From: Synaphobranchus kaupii
Taxonomy: Eukaryota; Chordata; Actinopteri; Anguilliformes; Synaphobranchidae
Assembly (NCBI GenBank): GCA_029718625.1
Contig: CM056379.1
Coordinates: forward strand, 58,431,626-58,495,625
DNA length: 64,000 nt
Direction: 5' to 3'
The notes beneath the pieces were generated by a model. That model had not been told where the DNA came from. It was given only the letters and a program-made list of their open reading frames with translations, and did not search any database. How positions within the stretch are numbered: the first letter of the stretch is position 1; every line of letters starts with the position of its first letter. Both the position numbers and the translations under genes were made by a program. Shown piece after piece: positions 47,796 through 61,819 of the stretch.

Positions 47796-49258
47796 AAAAA
47801 ATGCTAAAATAGTGCTAATAAACAAATACCTTGCTTTGAGGATACTCATGTTTATGTTTCTCTTCTTAGGGCTTATTATGGATCTAATCTGTTTGTATTT
47901 AGAATTTGTAATTTAGTTCTTGGTTAGCATAGTTAACTAGGTCTTAATGATGTTACATCTTTACTCATTGGTCAGAGAAAGTTATTTGCCAGGTCTGGCA
48001 CTATTGATCATACAATACGCGTCTGTTCTCCTGTAGTGTAAGTCACTGTATAAAAGTGTTAAATAAATTAAATGCATTATAAACTTTGGCAGTTGTAAAC
48101 AAATCTCCTGGCATTTCTCTGCTCTTACAAAAAAGGCAATATATGAAGACATATTTAATTTGTGTGAAATATCAAGTAGATTTGTAACAATTGTGATTTT
48201 CAAATAAATAATGTGCTGAAAAATATAAGTAACGTATCCGTTACATTTGTAATAATAGGATAATTCCATCTCAAAGGTGAACGAACATGACACCCACTAT
48301 CACAGATCATCCTGAGAAGTGCTTTAGGAATAATAAAGGAATAAGATTAACATCCCTGAAGAATTATTTGGTTTAAGGGAAATGTTGCTAATTCTAAATT
48401 GTCAAAATACACCCAAGGACCCCCCCAAACCCTACTACAATCCCACCCTTATAGATAGCATAGAATGCAAGTTCTGTGGCTTGGATTATTGTTTCTTCAT
48501 ATATTTATAAATATGCACAGTGAAAATGGTGACGGTTAAATCCTCCCATCAAGTTTAATTAGTGTTTGAAGTTGGCCATCTCATATCCTTGCCTATCACA
48601 TAGTACTACCAATTTTGACCACAAGATGGTGCCATTTCAACAATCCGTTATTCAGCATTGATTTAAATCAGGAGCACAAATTGAAAAGTTAATTGACCTT
48701 AGCGTTCTATTGGTTGAGAATGAATGGGACGCATAGCCAGTTCATTGAAAATTGGCCTGGATCATTTCATGTTGAACAAGCAGACCAGAAGACTACACCT
48801 GTTGTATCACCTCTACTGTTCCATTGTACCGCCTCTACTGTTCTTCCCAGGTAAACCTTTGTAAACTTTCCATCTTTTATGCACTTTAATCATTTTTTAG
48901 TGCTTTAATAGCACCATCTTGTGGTCAGAATCTGGTAGTACTATGTGGAAAGGAATTACTCAATAGTATTGTCTGATTTTGCATCACAATTTGTTCATAT
49001 ACATATACGTGATGAAACAAGATTCACTTCTCATTCATAATAAGTTATAAATACTTCAAACGAGTAAATGATTCTCATTTTAACGTTTGTTTATAGCTAG
49101 ATTTGAGAGGAAATAATTTGAAATAACCCTCTGATATAATTAGAGAGATTCGATTTTTGCCCCCTGACACTGAAACATTGATGTGAGATGTGACACGGTA
49201 CAATGTAAAGCCAATTTAAGCAAAATATTACAGATTGTCCAAAAGAAATATAGCCACA

Positions 49259-50380
49259 TCAGCATCGCTTCATTTTCATTGACTGGCCAAATAAAAGAAC
49301 CCATTGCAAAGAGTCACGGACAACAAGAGAAGCTGTGCAGGCCTGTTGTGTAATTAGGTTCACACAATGGGGTCCACAATGGACATAAGGGGCAAGAGGT
49401 TGATGCTGCTTGATAATGGCCTGCGCTCCTGAATATTTTCCTGCCATGTTTGCAGCACCATCGTAGGCCTGCCCTCTCAAACCAGTGATAGACAAATTTA
49501 GACAGAGCAATACATCCATAATAATGTTTGCAAGGTTCTTCCCTGTTGTCACAATCACCTCATACAGGCCAACAAATTCCTCATGAACTGCCAGATCATG
49601 GTCAACATATCGCAGACATATTGCTTCCTGCTCCTTCCCAGATACATCTTGTGTGCCATCCATTATCACAGAAAACTGCAGCTGTGGAAGTGACCTGATC
49701 TGCTATCTGCAATTTCACAAACTATTGAGTTGCTCAATGATTAACGATAGGATCTCGTTTTGAACTTGGGGACAAGTATAGACAATTTGGGAACTCAACC
49801 ATTTGCTCAATCCAGGGTCATCCAGATTTATAATTTAGTAACTGAGCAGTTTCCCTCACTGTCATCATGCCCTCTTAGAGCTATACCCTGCCTTGCCAAG
49901 AACTGTACAGCACTAATTATTTTTAACAGACAAGTTCAGACTTGCCTCCAGTTCCTGTAATGCCCCTACATTAGATAGTTGCACATCCACTGATCTAGTC
50001 TCAGAGATTTGTGTTGCTATGGCTGCCTTGTGACATTCTGATCGGGCATGTAATGCAAACCTTTCACGGGCCTTCTTCCAGTTTTTTAAATCAGTGGAAA
50101 TAAATGTGGCTTCTGTGTTTTTTGCCAGCTGTGATGTTTGCTTTTGAAAAGCTTTGCGACAGTAAAAGCACAATGCTCCTTGAACACCTGGGATAAAATG
50201 GAGCCAAAGGAAATCCTTATACCACTGTGCCTGAAATCTCAGGGTTTTATCTAGCAACTTCTGAGACATGATAATCTTAGGATCTGGATGGTATGGGTCT
50301 GAAGCAGCCACAGAAGATCCTTCCTCTGCTGTGTCTCTTTCTGCCCTCCCAGATACTTTCATCCTCTCAGTCTCAGACAC
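49259..50380 (-). mobile_element. Decayed hAT transposase, unit 4
   Basis: The same two blocks as in units 2 and 3 (zinc finger 50380-49913; transposase 49669-49259), with identical translations and the same internal stops. No gene was recognised in the flanking stretches 47796-49258 and 50381-51971. The former contains the small inverted repeat (48597-48634 and 48908-48948). Confidence 0.8.
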
Positions 50381-51971
50381 CTCAATTCACAAATCTTCCT
50401 AATCAAGTCCAGATTTTTTTCTATCCAGCGCTTTGTGAATAGTTAATAACTATACAAAACAGTGGAAATCAATCTCAAATGCATTTTTTTGTCTTATCCA
50501 AGCCAGCTAGTCTCTCCTCACATGTGAAGCCATGCCATGCACATGCTGTTGCCGGTTCACTGCTCTTTCTTTTGCAGTACAGAAACAAGGGCAGACAGTG
50601 TCATAGATGTGAAGCACCTGCCATGCCTTTAACCATTAATAGGGGCCCTGTACCTAAACGTGAGTGAGTGACAGGGATCCATGAGGTGCTTTGCATCTAG
50701 AGAAGAATATGTGCAAAGCAATAATACAATTTAGAGCAGAAATTAAGAAGTGTAGTTCTGAAATTGCAGTGGGAATTAATCTCAAATTCACAATCTTATC
50801 CAATAGATATTTCCTTAGCCAGCTATAGTCTCTCCTCACCTGTGAAGCCTTGTCATGTCCATCTGTGCTGCTGCCTGCTCCCTGACCTGAGCCCTCTGAG
50901 GCTTCTGAGCTGCCTGTTCCCTGCTCTTTCTAATTCCAGTACAGACAAAAATAAGTGCAAAAGCAAAAATTAAATTCATAGTATAAATTATTATTTGTGG
51001 GCAGTGGGCAGGTCTAACGGATCTGTACGGGAGAGTAAGGCGTCCCCGCCCTACCACTAGCCATAGGGTCGCATCTTAACTCTATAAGCTTCACCCCTAG
51101 TGGTTTGAGACATATCTGTCTCAATTACAGTATCATGTTCATCTGAAATTATAAACTACAGCTTTAAGAAAACCCCGAAAATTTTGACGCAGTATTTTTT
51201 TAAAGGGTAGCTTCTTGCGAAAACCGCAGCTTCTCCAGTTACACTGCCGTGCAATAAATTAGGAGGGTGCTATTAGTAGCCCACAGCACTCACGCACCCT
51301 CCTCTGGCTACAGCCACAGACTGTAAAATGCATCAAATGCACCGTTTATACACGCTAAGAAAATCATGTTGACGTATAGAAACAATAATATTTTTTTAAA
51401 ACGTTGTACAAATGAGTATTCGCCGTTTTCCCTTGCTTACTGTACTATATACAGTACCTGATCCACTTTCGGTTTAGAAGACACCTCATTTTTTGCTCCA
51501 AAATCTCTCGTATAAATATGTTTAAGAAACCAAGTACTTACCAGTATATTCAGCTACAGCTGTTTTCTCATGAACCCTGAAGAGTTTATCTTTTTATATT
51601 TCGCCAAAGTCCCATACAGTCGACATTTCCGCAGTGACCTCCCCTCGCACTGAGCGCTGAAATTCGTTGCTGTACTTGTGTGAATACGCACGCGCTTTTG
51701 TACGTTCTTTTTTTAAACGTATTTAAATACATTAGGCGACGTATGTTATGGTTATTATATATATACTGTATGTGACTATTCTGAAATAAATGTATTCTGT
51801 AGCAAATTTCTGAATGATACAGCTTCTTCTTCAGTTCAAACTTAAAACCATGGATTTTGCAGGGAATATTTTTTTAGATACTGACATTTAAATAAAACTA
51901 GTAGAAACCAGGAGAACATTGCCTCAAAAGGGCCAAAGTAAATAGGGTTAAGCAAGTGCGAGTAACCCTTC

Positions 51972-54958
51972 AGCTCCCCACGCCAGGGATACGGTGAAGG
52001 AGTTGGAGCCCCTAAGGCGGGTCGTCGTTGTAAACAAACTCGTCCCAGCAGCTCCTGCGACGCCGCTGGTGCCAAACTGTAATGGCCCTGCCGTTCCTTT
52101 GGATCCATCAGTGGCGTGGAGAGGGGGGACCCGCTGCATGGGCAACAGCCTGTCCTCTGTGGCGTAGACACAACACGGGGAGCAACAGTTACTGGTGATA
52201 AGCCTTCGCTCGATTGGCGTAAAGCGTGGCACCAGGGGTTGCTTCCGACGGTGGGAGGGATTTTTGAACCTCACCGGACAGCTATCACCCGCCTAAAGCT
52301 GGGCAGCCCCCAGCCAGTAAGGTGCTGTCCCGCCACAGTCTGCCATCCTCATTGGGTGCATGGGGATTAGGAGAAATTCGAACAGCAGTCTGAGAACTTC
52401 GCACCAAGCAAGAAACGACGCAGAAAGAGACCAGCTCTAAAACTGGGACGTTGGAATGTTCGGTCCATGATGACCGGCCTCACAGAAAACCTCAAAAACA
52501 TCAGCGACACCAGGAAAACAGCCATAATTAACGTTGAGCTCAAGAGACTAGGTGTGGACATAGCCACCCTACAGGAAACATGTCTAGCCGACTCAGGAAC
52601 ACTGAAGGAAGAGGACCACATGTTATTCTGGCAGGAGAAGGGCTCTGACGAGCCTAGGGAGCACGGAGTGGGCTTCGCGGTGAAGAACACCTTGCTGAAG
52701 ATGGTTGAACCGGGCAGCAACGGCTCATCGAGACTTCTCACTCTCCGCCTGAACACCACCGAAGGCCCCGTCACCTTTGTCAGTGTCTACGCCCCAACAC
52801 TAACCTCCACACTAACCTCCGAGGCAAAGGACGAGTTCTACGAGAACCTCAAAACCATTGTCAGGAACATCCCCAGCACCGAACAACTAGTTCTCCTGGG
52901 CAGACTTCAATGCCAGAGTGGGTGCCGATCATGACTCTTAGCCGTCCTGCCTTGGGCAGTTTGTCGTGGGCAAAATGAATGAAAACGGACAACGACTGCT
53001 CGAGTTCTGCACTTTTCAAGACCTGTGCATCACAAACTCGTACTTCCAGACCAGGCCCCAACACAAGGTTTCCTGGAGGCACCTGCGCTCTAAGCACTGG
53101 CACCAGCTGGACCTGATCCTGGTCAGACGACCATCCATCAAGAACGTACTACTCACCCGTTCCTACCAGAGCGCGGACTGTGACACAAACCATTCGCTGG
53201 TGTGTTGCAAGATCAGGCTACAGCCGAAGAGATTCCACCGCTCCAAACAGCAAGGAAAGTCACGCATTGACAACAGCAGAATGTCCCAACCAGAACTTGT
53301 GGAGCAGTTTGCCGTGACCCTTGATAAGGAGCTTGGTGCCTCGCAACCAAGGGAATCATCAACGGAGAAATGGGACGATTTGCGGAATACCATCCATCGC
53401 ACAGCCTTAGCTACCTTTGGAAAGAAGACCTCAAAGACACATGATTGGTTCGAAACTAAAGCTAAATTGACCGTGATGACACCCACCATAGAAGCCAAGC
53501 GAGCCGCTCTTGCCGAGTACAAGAGAACACCAAGTGAGTGGAACCTACAGATTCTCAGTCTGCGAGGAGCAAAGTACAGCGAACTGCTCGGCATTATGAT
53601 AACGAGTACTGGACTGGGCTCAGCGAAGACATCCAGATAGCCGCCACAACGGGAAATATCAGGGGGATGTACGATGGCATCAGGAAGGCACTTGGACCAG
53701 TCCAGAGCAAGACAGCTCCCCTCAAATCCACCACTGGGGAGGCAATCACAGACAAGGGCCAACAAATGGTGAGATGGGTGGAACACTACTCAGAACTCTA
53801 CTCCAGGGAGAACACAGTGTCCCCCTTAGCACTTGACGCCATTGAATGCCTGCCAACTATGGTAGAACTTGACGCTGAGCTGACTACAGCTGAGCTCAGC
53901 AAAGCCATTGACAGCTTGGCCGCAGGAAAAGTGCCTGGCAGCGACGGGATCCCCCCAGACCTGATCAAGCACTGCAAGACTGCTCTACTGCCTCCACTGC
54001 ACAAAGTCCTCCATCAGTGCTGGCAAGAAGGAGCGGTACCACAGGACATGAGGGATGCCAAGATCATCACCCTCTACAAGAACAAGGGAGAAAGGAGTGA
54101 CTGTAACAACTACAGAGGCATCTCGCTCCTCAGTATAGTTGGCAAAGTCTATGCACGAGTCATCCTAGTGCGTTTACAGAAGTTGGCTGAACGAGTCTAT
54201 CCCAATGCGGATTCCGTGCAAAAAGATCAACGGTAGACATGATCTTCTCCCTCCGTCAACTCCAGGAGTTGCCTTCATTGACGTCGCCTTCATTGACCTC
54301 ACCAAGGCATTCGATTTGGTCAGCAGAGATGGCTTGTTCAACATCCTGCGAAAGATAGGCTGCCCCACAAAGCCGCAGAGCCTGATCGAATCGTTCCTCA
54401 CCAACATGAAGGGGTGACAGCAGCTCCTCCGAGCCGTTCGACATACGCAGTGGAGTCAAACAAGGCTGTGTCCTCGCTCCAACGCTCTTCGGGATCTTCT
54501 TTGCTCTGGTCCTGAAGCACGTCTTCGGCACGGCAACGGAGGGAATTCACCTCCACACCAGATCTGACGGCAGGCTATTCAATCTTGCCCGCCTGAGAGC
54601 CAAAACCAAAGTACGCAAGGCTCTGATCAGGGACATGCTGTTTGCTGATGATGCAGCTGTTGTGACCCATACCCAACAGGAGCTTCAGTCATTAATGTTA
54701 ACTCAACTTACATTGCTTGATATGAAGAATGCATCTATGGTTTTTTGCCTCTTGGCCGGTTTACTGCACATTTTGCCTGAAGAAGACAGGATGCATAAAA
54801 TTTCATTCATGCATGCATTCACATTGAGAAAAAGCTATCTAGCTAGCTAACAATGGTTAACTGGCAATCTGCGAACCAGGGGTGGCACCAGAAAATTTTG
54901 TTTGGGCGTGCTAAGGTGGTGCTTAATAGTTGTGTGTGGGTGGTTTTGAAATGTAGTT
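51972..54958 (+). mobile_element. LINE, longest copy, unit 4
   Basis: It has the same leader, endonuclease and frameshifts as the other copies, but the RT continues: IITLYKNKGERSDCNNYRGI with ISLLS (motif 2, to 54236), then FIDLTKAFDLVSRDGLF (motif A, with its catalytic Asp) in another frame after a deletion near 54270. Next come KQGCVLAPT-like sequence with breaks, and LFADD (motif C) near 54640. After the HTQQELQSL segment the LINE stops abruptly at about 54690 and unrelated repeat DNA follows to 54958. This copy shows what units 2 and 3 lost. It is inactive. Confidence 0.85.
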
Positions 54959-55812
54959 CACGCACACGCGACCGCAGATAACCTCGCACAGACCATGGGC
55001 AGCTATTTATATTGTAGCCAGCTATTGCAGCGCTAATAACAAGCTTGTATGCACCGATTTAGCTTAGGTTATGTCCTGCCATCTCACTCACTCAAAATAA
55101 ATAAAATGAACCAGACATTCAGAGAATATTGCCAGCATGACAGTCAGCATTGCTTGCCCTATCCACGGCGGATCATATGTATTTTTAAAGACTTCCTGAA
55201 GTCTGTGACCCATCAATATCAAAAGACTCTCAATATCTTATTTTCAGGTACTGTTACAAGCCATACTATAACCTCTCTGCATTTGAATGGATCTCTATGG
55301 AAATTGGGGGGTGAGACTAGATTCAGCTGTAAATTACACTGGTACAGTATGGAACACATGACTGGCTAAATGGCTGTAAGTTATCCAGGGTCTAAGATAT
55401 CAAACGAACCCCAACCCATCACTCTACGGCCAGATACGTAAGTTCTCCCTACTGTTAAGGTTAGTAAACAACGGGCTGGGCTACCTCGTTTCCTTTCTAG
55501 TTTTTAGCATTTAGCCTATAATCCCCAAACACAGAAAACTAGGAAATGTCGCTATATGTATCCAGCCTGGTAATTGCCTGACGACCGCAATCACAGACGA
55601 CCACTGAAGTTGAACCATAAATTCACTGGTTTGAACGGTCCCCTGTATCGCCTCGCTCTTTGAGGCCCCGCCTTGATGGGTTTGACAGTTTGCATGTTCA
55701 GTTCGGAGTTTTGGCAGGGTTTTTGCGTGACCTCGCGTTAATGATAATGTAAATGGATGCCATCCCATTGCATTTGAATTATGTCACTCTTGTGCCGCAT
55801 GAAAACGCTATG
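54959..55812. other. Repeat-bearing intergenic DNA
   Basis: CACGCACACGCGACCGCAG (54959 on) is shared with the array edge at 27710. 55199-55343 is the inverted partner of the repeat at 31075-31219. No gene was recognised. The frames at 55049-55369 (+) and 55511-55768 (-) have no domains. Confidence 0.5.
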
Positions 55813-55816
55813 TTAA

Positions 55817-56528
55817 AGGAGCTATATGTAACATTGACACCGAGCGTTTAAAATGGGTACTGCAGTCCAAATACATTTAAGAAGGTTAATTAAAAAGGCT
55901 ATTTTCCATATGTTTTGTCTGTTGAATTAATCTGTCAGCTCTAATGTAACAAAAGTGCAAAGCATGGGCAATGCAAGAACGAATACGGGTATACTTTTAT
56001 TTTATCGGTTGCTATAGGCCTACTGGCTATGAAGGTGATACATTTTTCAATCGTTTTGTAAAACAATCTACAACATATTTCAACAACATTTTATAATGAA
56101 TACGTAAGGTTAAATGGTCCTAATAATTTAACACTAATTTTATGACAGGTAATATAACGCATTACCTTAATTGTATAGTAATATAACGCTTTACTTTAAA
56201 AAAAAAAGTAACTAGTATCTAATATATTATCATTTTTGTCCAAACAGGTGGACTTAAGAGTTTTCTGCACATTTTCTGTTACATTTTTGGAAAATATGAC
56301 ATTTTATTCAGTGATGAATAACCTTTTCATTACAATTAAAGTGAAATTAGTGAACCTGAACATAGAAACCTAATAAAAATCGCTCATTTAAAACAAAAGA
56401 TGTCAGGGGGACTTTGAGGCTTTTGCGTCTGAAGTCTTCATTTCGATTTAGCATGTTTCCTTAATCTCTGTTGACATATCATGGTCATTTTATCATTTAG
56501 TACAGTAAATGTGTTACATATAGCTCCT
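55817..56528. mobile_element. MITE with TTAA target site
   Basis: AGGAGCTATATGTAACA at 55817 is mirrored by TGTTACATATAGCTCCT ending at 56528. TTAA flanks both ends (55813-55816, 56529-56532). The 712 bp are AT-rich and non-coding. The target-site type is the same as that of the 28064-28709 MITE, but the termini differ. Confidence 0.85.
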
Positions 56529-56570
56529 TTAAATGGCAAATTGAATTATTTCCTTTTTGTCATGGATCAT

Positions 56571-58518
56571 GGGCCCTATCTTACACCCGGCGCAAAGCGG
56601 CGCTAACGCAAACGCAAGTGTCTTTGCTATCTTACACCCGGCGCTAGGTCCATAATAGCGCCTAACGCTTACGCCGTCAAACTAGCATGTTGACGGCGTA
56701 ACTCTTGCGCCATCATTAGTGAACTGGGCGTGTTGGTCTTAAGATGAGGAGTGGCCAGGATTCTTTTTGGCGTATTGCTATCTTGAGCCAGCAGAAAGCG
56801 CTTGCGCTAGAACCACCACAAACCTGGTCTAAAGTCATGTCGCAGTTGTTTACATGCTATTTTAACGGCGCATATAAGTGCGTCTACATAGGCGTGTGCA
56901 CAACGCGCATACCCTCCTGTCTGTTACACACAGGGGCGTGCACAGGCATGACTAAAATATCTAGATCGTAATGTGAAATATTATTATTGTGTAGGCTATA
57001 TCAAAAATGCATAATAATAAAAGGTTCCATAGGTCCACATACCTTTCCATCAGCGAAGGGAAACAATGCCACATTACATTGCTCTCAGCCCACTCCATCA
57101 ACATCCAGGCGATGTGCGATGGTACGGGACAATGGCTATCCATTAAAAAGGAGCTGATAACACCTATAGCTATCAAGCCTAATGCGCGAATTTTCTTTGC
57201 ACCTAATGCGTGAATTGTCATTCAATGGAAAACTCGCGCACGGCAATAGACGGACATTTAAGTTCTGAAAATGCGCTTCAGATGTCATTACAATACAGCT
57301 CTGTTTATCTATGAATACAGCCTGTAAGTAAATAGAATGGTTTGTGACTGAAAAAAGTTTAAAACCTTGTCCAGTGAATATTGCATTTATTGTTTTTCAA
57401 ATAGCCTAGGCTACAGCGAATTCGCTGTGCATAAGGTTTTTTTCGATAGCCTATGGTTAAAAAACGGAGATGTCACCATGTTAACTAAATTGTAACCTTA
57501 GCTATTCTTCGTCCTTCATATTTTTTTAAATGACAGTGACCAGGTTTCCATACTCTCACCGTTTAAAACCCAGCTGATTTCACCCGTTATTCCTTAACTG
57601 AACAAAACGATTTTAAAGAGAACTAAGCGTCTAATTAGAAACTAAAACAAATTTGCAGCACGTTACACAATTAATTCACAATTAATTTTAATGCCATTCT
57701 CTGCACGTTTAACGGTCTTCCTGGGAAAGTGGATTGTTTTAAAGGATTACGCTACGAGTAAAACAGGTTGGTCACATTTCCATAAACAGGACATTATTAA
57801 ACAAGGGGAAATATGCGTGAACTTATGGGTTGCGAACCTGACAGCTTTATTGTATGGCTATTTAGTGTCATCATTAAGGCAAAATAACGGTATGTATGTT
57901 ATTAATCAATATTAGCCTACTATGCAGGTAGCCTAATGAACTTTGGATGAAGCTTGAACTTCGAGAACAGCCTCTTGGAATTGATGTTTGACACTTTCAT
58001 TGCATAATCAAACGAAATTCGCTGAACAAGCAGGCTAATTTGGCGTTTTCTAAGGTGAGACTGAAGCCATTGATAGCTTATTCTCAGCTGTTGCAGGTCC
58101 TTTTAACGAAATTTAACCGCACATATTTTGTAAAATAACAGCCCTGTCTGGAATTACCGGGAACTCATAGGCTAATGGTTAGTCCGAATAATATTGATCA
58201 TACTCCATTTAGCCTATTCCTTGATCACACTAAACACGCACGAGCATGTCTGTTTTGCCATCATAAGCAATCCGCCAAGGTGGAAAAGCAGGCTTTTAAA
58301 GGGAATGGGATATGACATTTTGATTGGTTTATTGAATGTCACGCCCAAGACACACCTATAATTAATGAAGCGACTAGGTTCAGCCCAGTTGCACCATGCG
58401 CCGTGCTTAGCGCCAAAAAAACACGCCGTTAAAATAGCAAAAGTGGACTTGGACACGCCCTAAATGGACTTAGCGCCATGCGCTTAGACTAAGCGCCAAG
58501 ATCGCCAAGATAGGGCCC
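56571..58518. mobile_element. Non-autonomous DNA transposon with GGGCCC termini, copy B
   Basis: It starts GGGCCCTATCTTACACCCGG and ends GATCGCCAAGATAGGGCCC. It is flanked by the 3-bp direct repeat CAT (56568-56570, 58519-58521). It is collinear with copy A at 4078-6015, with many substitutions, so both are old and inserted independently. No transposase is present. The minus-strand frame at 56961-57221 parallels the one in copy A (85 against 86 residues), while the plus-strand frame is broken earlier. Confidence 0.88.
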
Positions 58519-58734
58519 CATGTGACTACAATAAGAAACTGCTAATGCAAATGTGGTTTTTCATTTTAATTTAAATTATGGCAGGGTTGTGTCGTAGAGG
58601 GTGAGAAAAAATAAATGTGAAATGGATTTGCATTAACATTTTCAAATTGTCAGATAAAGTGCATAGTACATTAACTTGAAAATGAAAACGCAAAATGGCC
58701 TTTTGCATTTACATTTGAATTATGTCATGGTTTT

Positions 58735-59705
58735 TATGGAGGATTATTCAGCCCAAAATGAAAATGAAAAACTTTTCATTTTCATTTTCCATTTCGTTTT
58801 CATTTTCGAACTGTATCTATGTAAATAAGGGGGTATGGTCCTCCTATCAATCAAAGCAAGCAGGGTGGGCCTCATACAGGTTTAGTGCAGTAGCACTTAA
58901 TGAACACTAGGGGGAGCATAGCATAGGGATGGGTAACAGTCTATGCTTGATACTATGCTCTCAGGGCACTCGTAAGTTTTAATGGATGAAATGATGAAGA
59001 ATCTGAGCAGTGTTATAAAGTATTCTTGTTTTATGAAAGAAACGGAGCTAGCTAGCCAGCGCTACGCTGTGTAGGCTATAGGTCAAACCTGTGAGGTGGA
59101 AAATCCACGTTCAGAAAGTGAAAGTCCTCCCCAATCATTTGTTCCAATAACCTGGATTTGCTAATTATCACAATTCTTCAGCCAAGAGGTAGGAGCTAAC
59201 TAGGCTAATTAGTGAAATTGTGAGTTCATGGGTGGAAGAAACATGACAGGACTTTTACTTTCTGACCCCTGGAATTTCCACCTCTGCAAACCTAGTAGTA
59301 GCCTACGATAGGCTACATTGTGCCAGGTTAAACGTTGGATTGGATCAGTTGGACTGCTGGAAATAAATTAAATCCTCTCTTAAAATAAATGAAAAGACCA
59401 CAAATGAGTCACTGGATCGTTTAAACTTTTAACCTGGCTCCGGTACTTCAAGCGAACATTAAGGCATTGCTTCAAAAAGTTCATTAAGTGCTACTGCACT
59501 AAACCTGTATGAGGCCCACCATGCTTGCTTTGATTGATAGGAGGACCATACCCCCTCATTTACATAGATACAGTTCGAAAATGAAAATGAAAACGAAAAT
59601 GAAAATCGAAATGAAAATGAAGTTTTTAATTTTGGGCTGAATAATCCTCCATTTTCATTTAAATTTTCGTTTTCGTTTTCATTTTGGGCTGAATAATCCT
59701 CCATA
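58735..59705. mobile_element. Foldback element with GAAAAT-type tracts
   Basis: The arms 58735-58906 and 59479-59705 are inverted copies (TATGGAGGATTATTCAGCCC; GGGCTGAATAATCCTCCATA). Each arm contains runs of GAAAAT/CATTTTC hexamers. The right arm has an extra internal repeat of GGGCTGAATAATCCTCCA. A separate hairpin element (GAGGTGGAAAATCC near 59093; GGAATTTCCACCTC near 59270) sits in the centre. It is non-coding. Confidence 0.8.
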
Positions 59706-61819
59706 GGTTTTTTGCACATCGAATGTAAACGAAATGCAATCGCCGATTTGCATTTTCATTTGAATTTTGGCGCGGATATGCTTCCATAATGCTAATGCTG
59801 CATTTGTATATTCCAACAAGGAATCAGGATATGCGACTAAATGTAGGAAACGCCCTTTCAACTAGGAGTTCCTTGTCGGAAATCAGGGATATCAACCCCG
59901 ACCTCCCGACTAGGAAGAACTTGACATCACATCATCATGGCAGACCCACACTGTGAACAGTAAACAAACATTCTTTTTAGACAAGTTTAGCTTTTAAAAC
60001 ACTTAAACTTTAATTTTTCAGCATGAAACTACTACTATTGCACGTATTGTGTCCATTAAGCAGAGGTTTAAAATCAATAAAGATGTTTGCATTTTTAAAA
60101 TTAATGTCAATGTTTTATCTATTTTAGTAGCCTAACTCAAAAGTATTTTGATTTATTTTTTGTAGATTTTGACTACTTTTAGCAAGAATTGGTAAAATGT
60201 TGTTATAAAATGATATTAGGCTATCATTAGCGATGATAGATTACATTGCTAATAAATTGATTTAACATCAGTTACGTTGATTTCCATTGTTAACATCAAC
60301 ACTGTTTCAACATTATTTCAATGCATTGATTCAACATAAACTCGATGAGCACCTGGACGCAGAATCAACATCAGAGATCAACATTGAATCAATGCTTCAT
60401 CTTATGTTAATTCAACATTGATTCAATGTTTCCTTGCTATCTGGGCAGCGACCACCTATCGCACTTAGGGCTGAAATAAGTTGCTGTTGTTGTGTGAAAA
60501 CACACGTGCTTTTGTACGTTTTAAAAAAAACATATTTAAATACATTAGGCTCCAAGTGTCCACCTGAGGGACACTTCAACGTGGACTTGAAGTGACCCGG
60601 TATTGTCGCAGTCTGAGCGTCAGAGCCTTTGCGTTTAAAAACCTGGCTGGCGTGTCTATCTTTTTGATGAATAATGTTCAGCGGGGTGCTTAACTGGACA
60701 TCTAGATGTTCCATTACTATGTTTTGCTTCCTCTGTGAACATTGGTAATTTGAACGGCGTGCCTAATTAGATGGGCGTTGACACTTCCCCCATTTATAAC
60801 TGCAGGCAATTGTAATTGTTTTACTGTTAGCTTCCTCGTTTTAAGTGTCTATAGTAGGAGTGTATTTTTTATACGGTATGTGTATTGTATAATATTTCAT
60901 GCCAAGTTACTTACGCATATGTAACATATTTTGCGGTCTCCCTCAGCGTGGAGAGAATGAGAGTGGTTCCTGCAGTGGCAGATTGGATAATTGCGGAACG
61001 CAACTGAATAGAATGAGTGAGTGAGTGAGTGGTTGGTACTCCTGCATGTGTGGCGGTTTTTTTCTTTTCTTTTGGTTTGGTTAATTTTCTTTTGTATGAG
61101 CACGACTGTGTTGTGTTATGTGTACGGGGAGAATTTACCTGAATGCTGGAGTGGCTGGCAACTGCGGAAACAAAGATAAAGGGCGGCATTACACCCGGGA
61201 CTAACGGCTAGCATTGGCCGTGGACTGCAGAGCTGGGGTGCGTTTCCTAAAAGCATCGTTAGGCTAAGACGTCGTAAAACCCTTTGTACGAACCCAGTCA
61301 ACGCTGGTTCCAGCCATTTAAGAGGTTTTCCTCTTTAAATTTATGCTTTCTAATGTTTAAATCGTTTTGACTATATTGAGTGCTGTCTTAAATTAATTTG
61401 GCTACATTCTTTAACGTGATGAGAAAACGCAATGCTAACGTGCAACCCAGAAAATTGTTTTTTTTTTGCCAGTTAAATATTCAGAATGATTGCCACCCTT
61501 ATTAAACAATCTCGAGTTAGTTATCAATTTGTCATTGTCATTTGTTAATCATTATATGCTACATAATTGTTCTTGATTATTCAGGGAATTAATTGTTTGA
61601 CATAAGCAAGCAAAATAAATGGAAACAGGTTGAGAATATGTTCGGTTTAAATGCTTCATAGCCTACCTACTCTTTTTCCAGTGCACGGGCATGTCATCAC
61701 AAATGTGGATATAAAAAAATGCTGCGCAAGTTTATCTACCTATTTGTCTTGGTTATTAAGCAAATCAATTATTGTTTGATTGTTAGGCTATCTGGCATAT
61801 ACAGAAAAATATTTAGAGT
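59706..61819. other. Mixed repeat DNA, no gene recognised
   Basis: 60245-60440 holds loosely repeated AACATTGATTCAATG words. 60470-60555 is a diverged relative of 17395-17505. 61015-61033 is (GAGT)n. 61220-61300 resembles a dispersed fish repeat (TGCGTTTCCTAAAAGCATCG). Open frames are short and lack domains. Confidence 0.5.

Larger units (their letters stand above)
46263..54958. repeat. Pentraxin unit 4 (8696 bp)
   Basis: Collinear with units 2/3 from GAAAATTGAACG through the LINE RT motif 1 (offset +26393 from unit 3). It then continues with a longer LINE in place of the abrupt cut. Non-coding differences from unit 3 are rare (I note about five), in contrast to the pentraxin exon. Confidence 0.93.
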
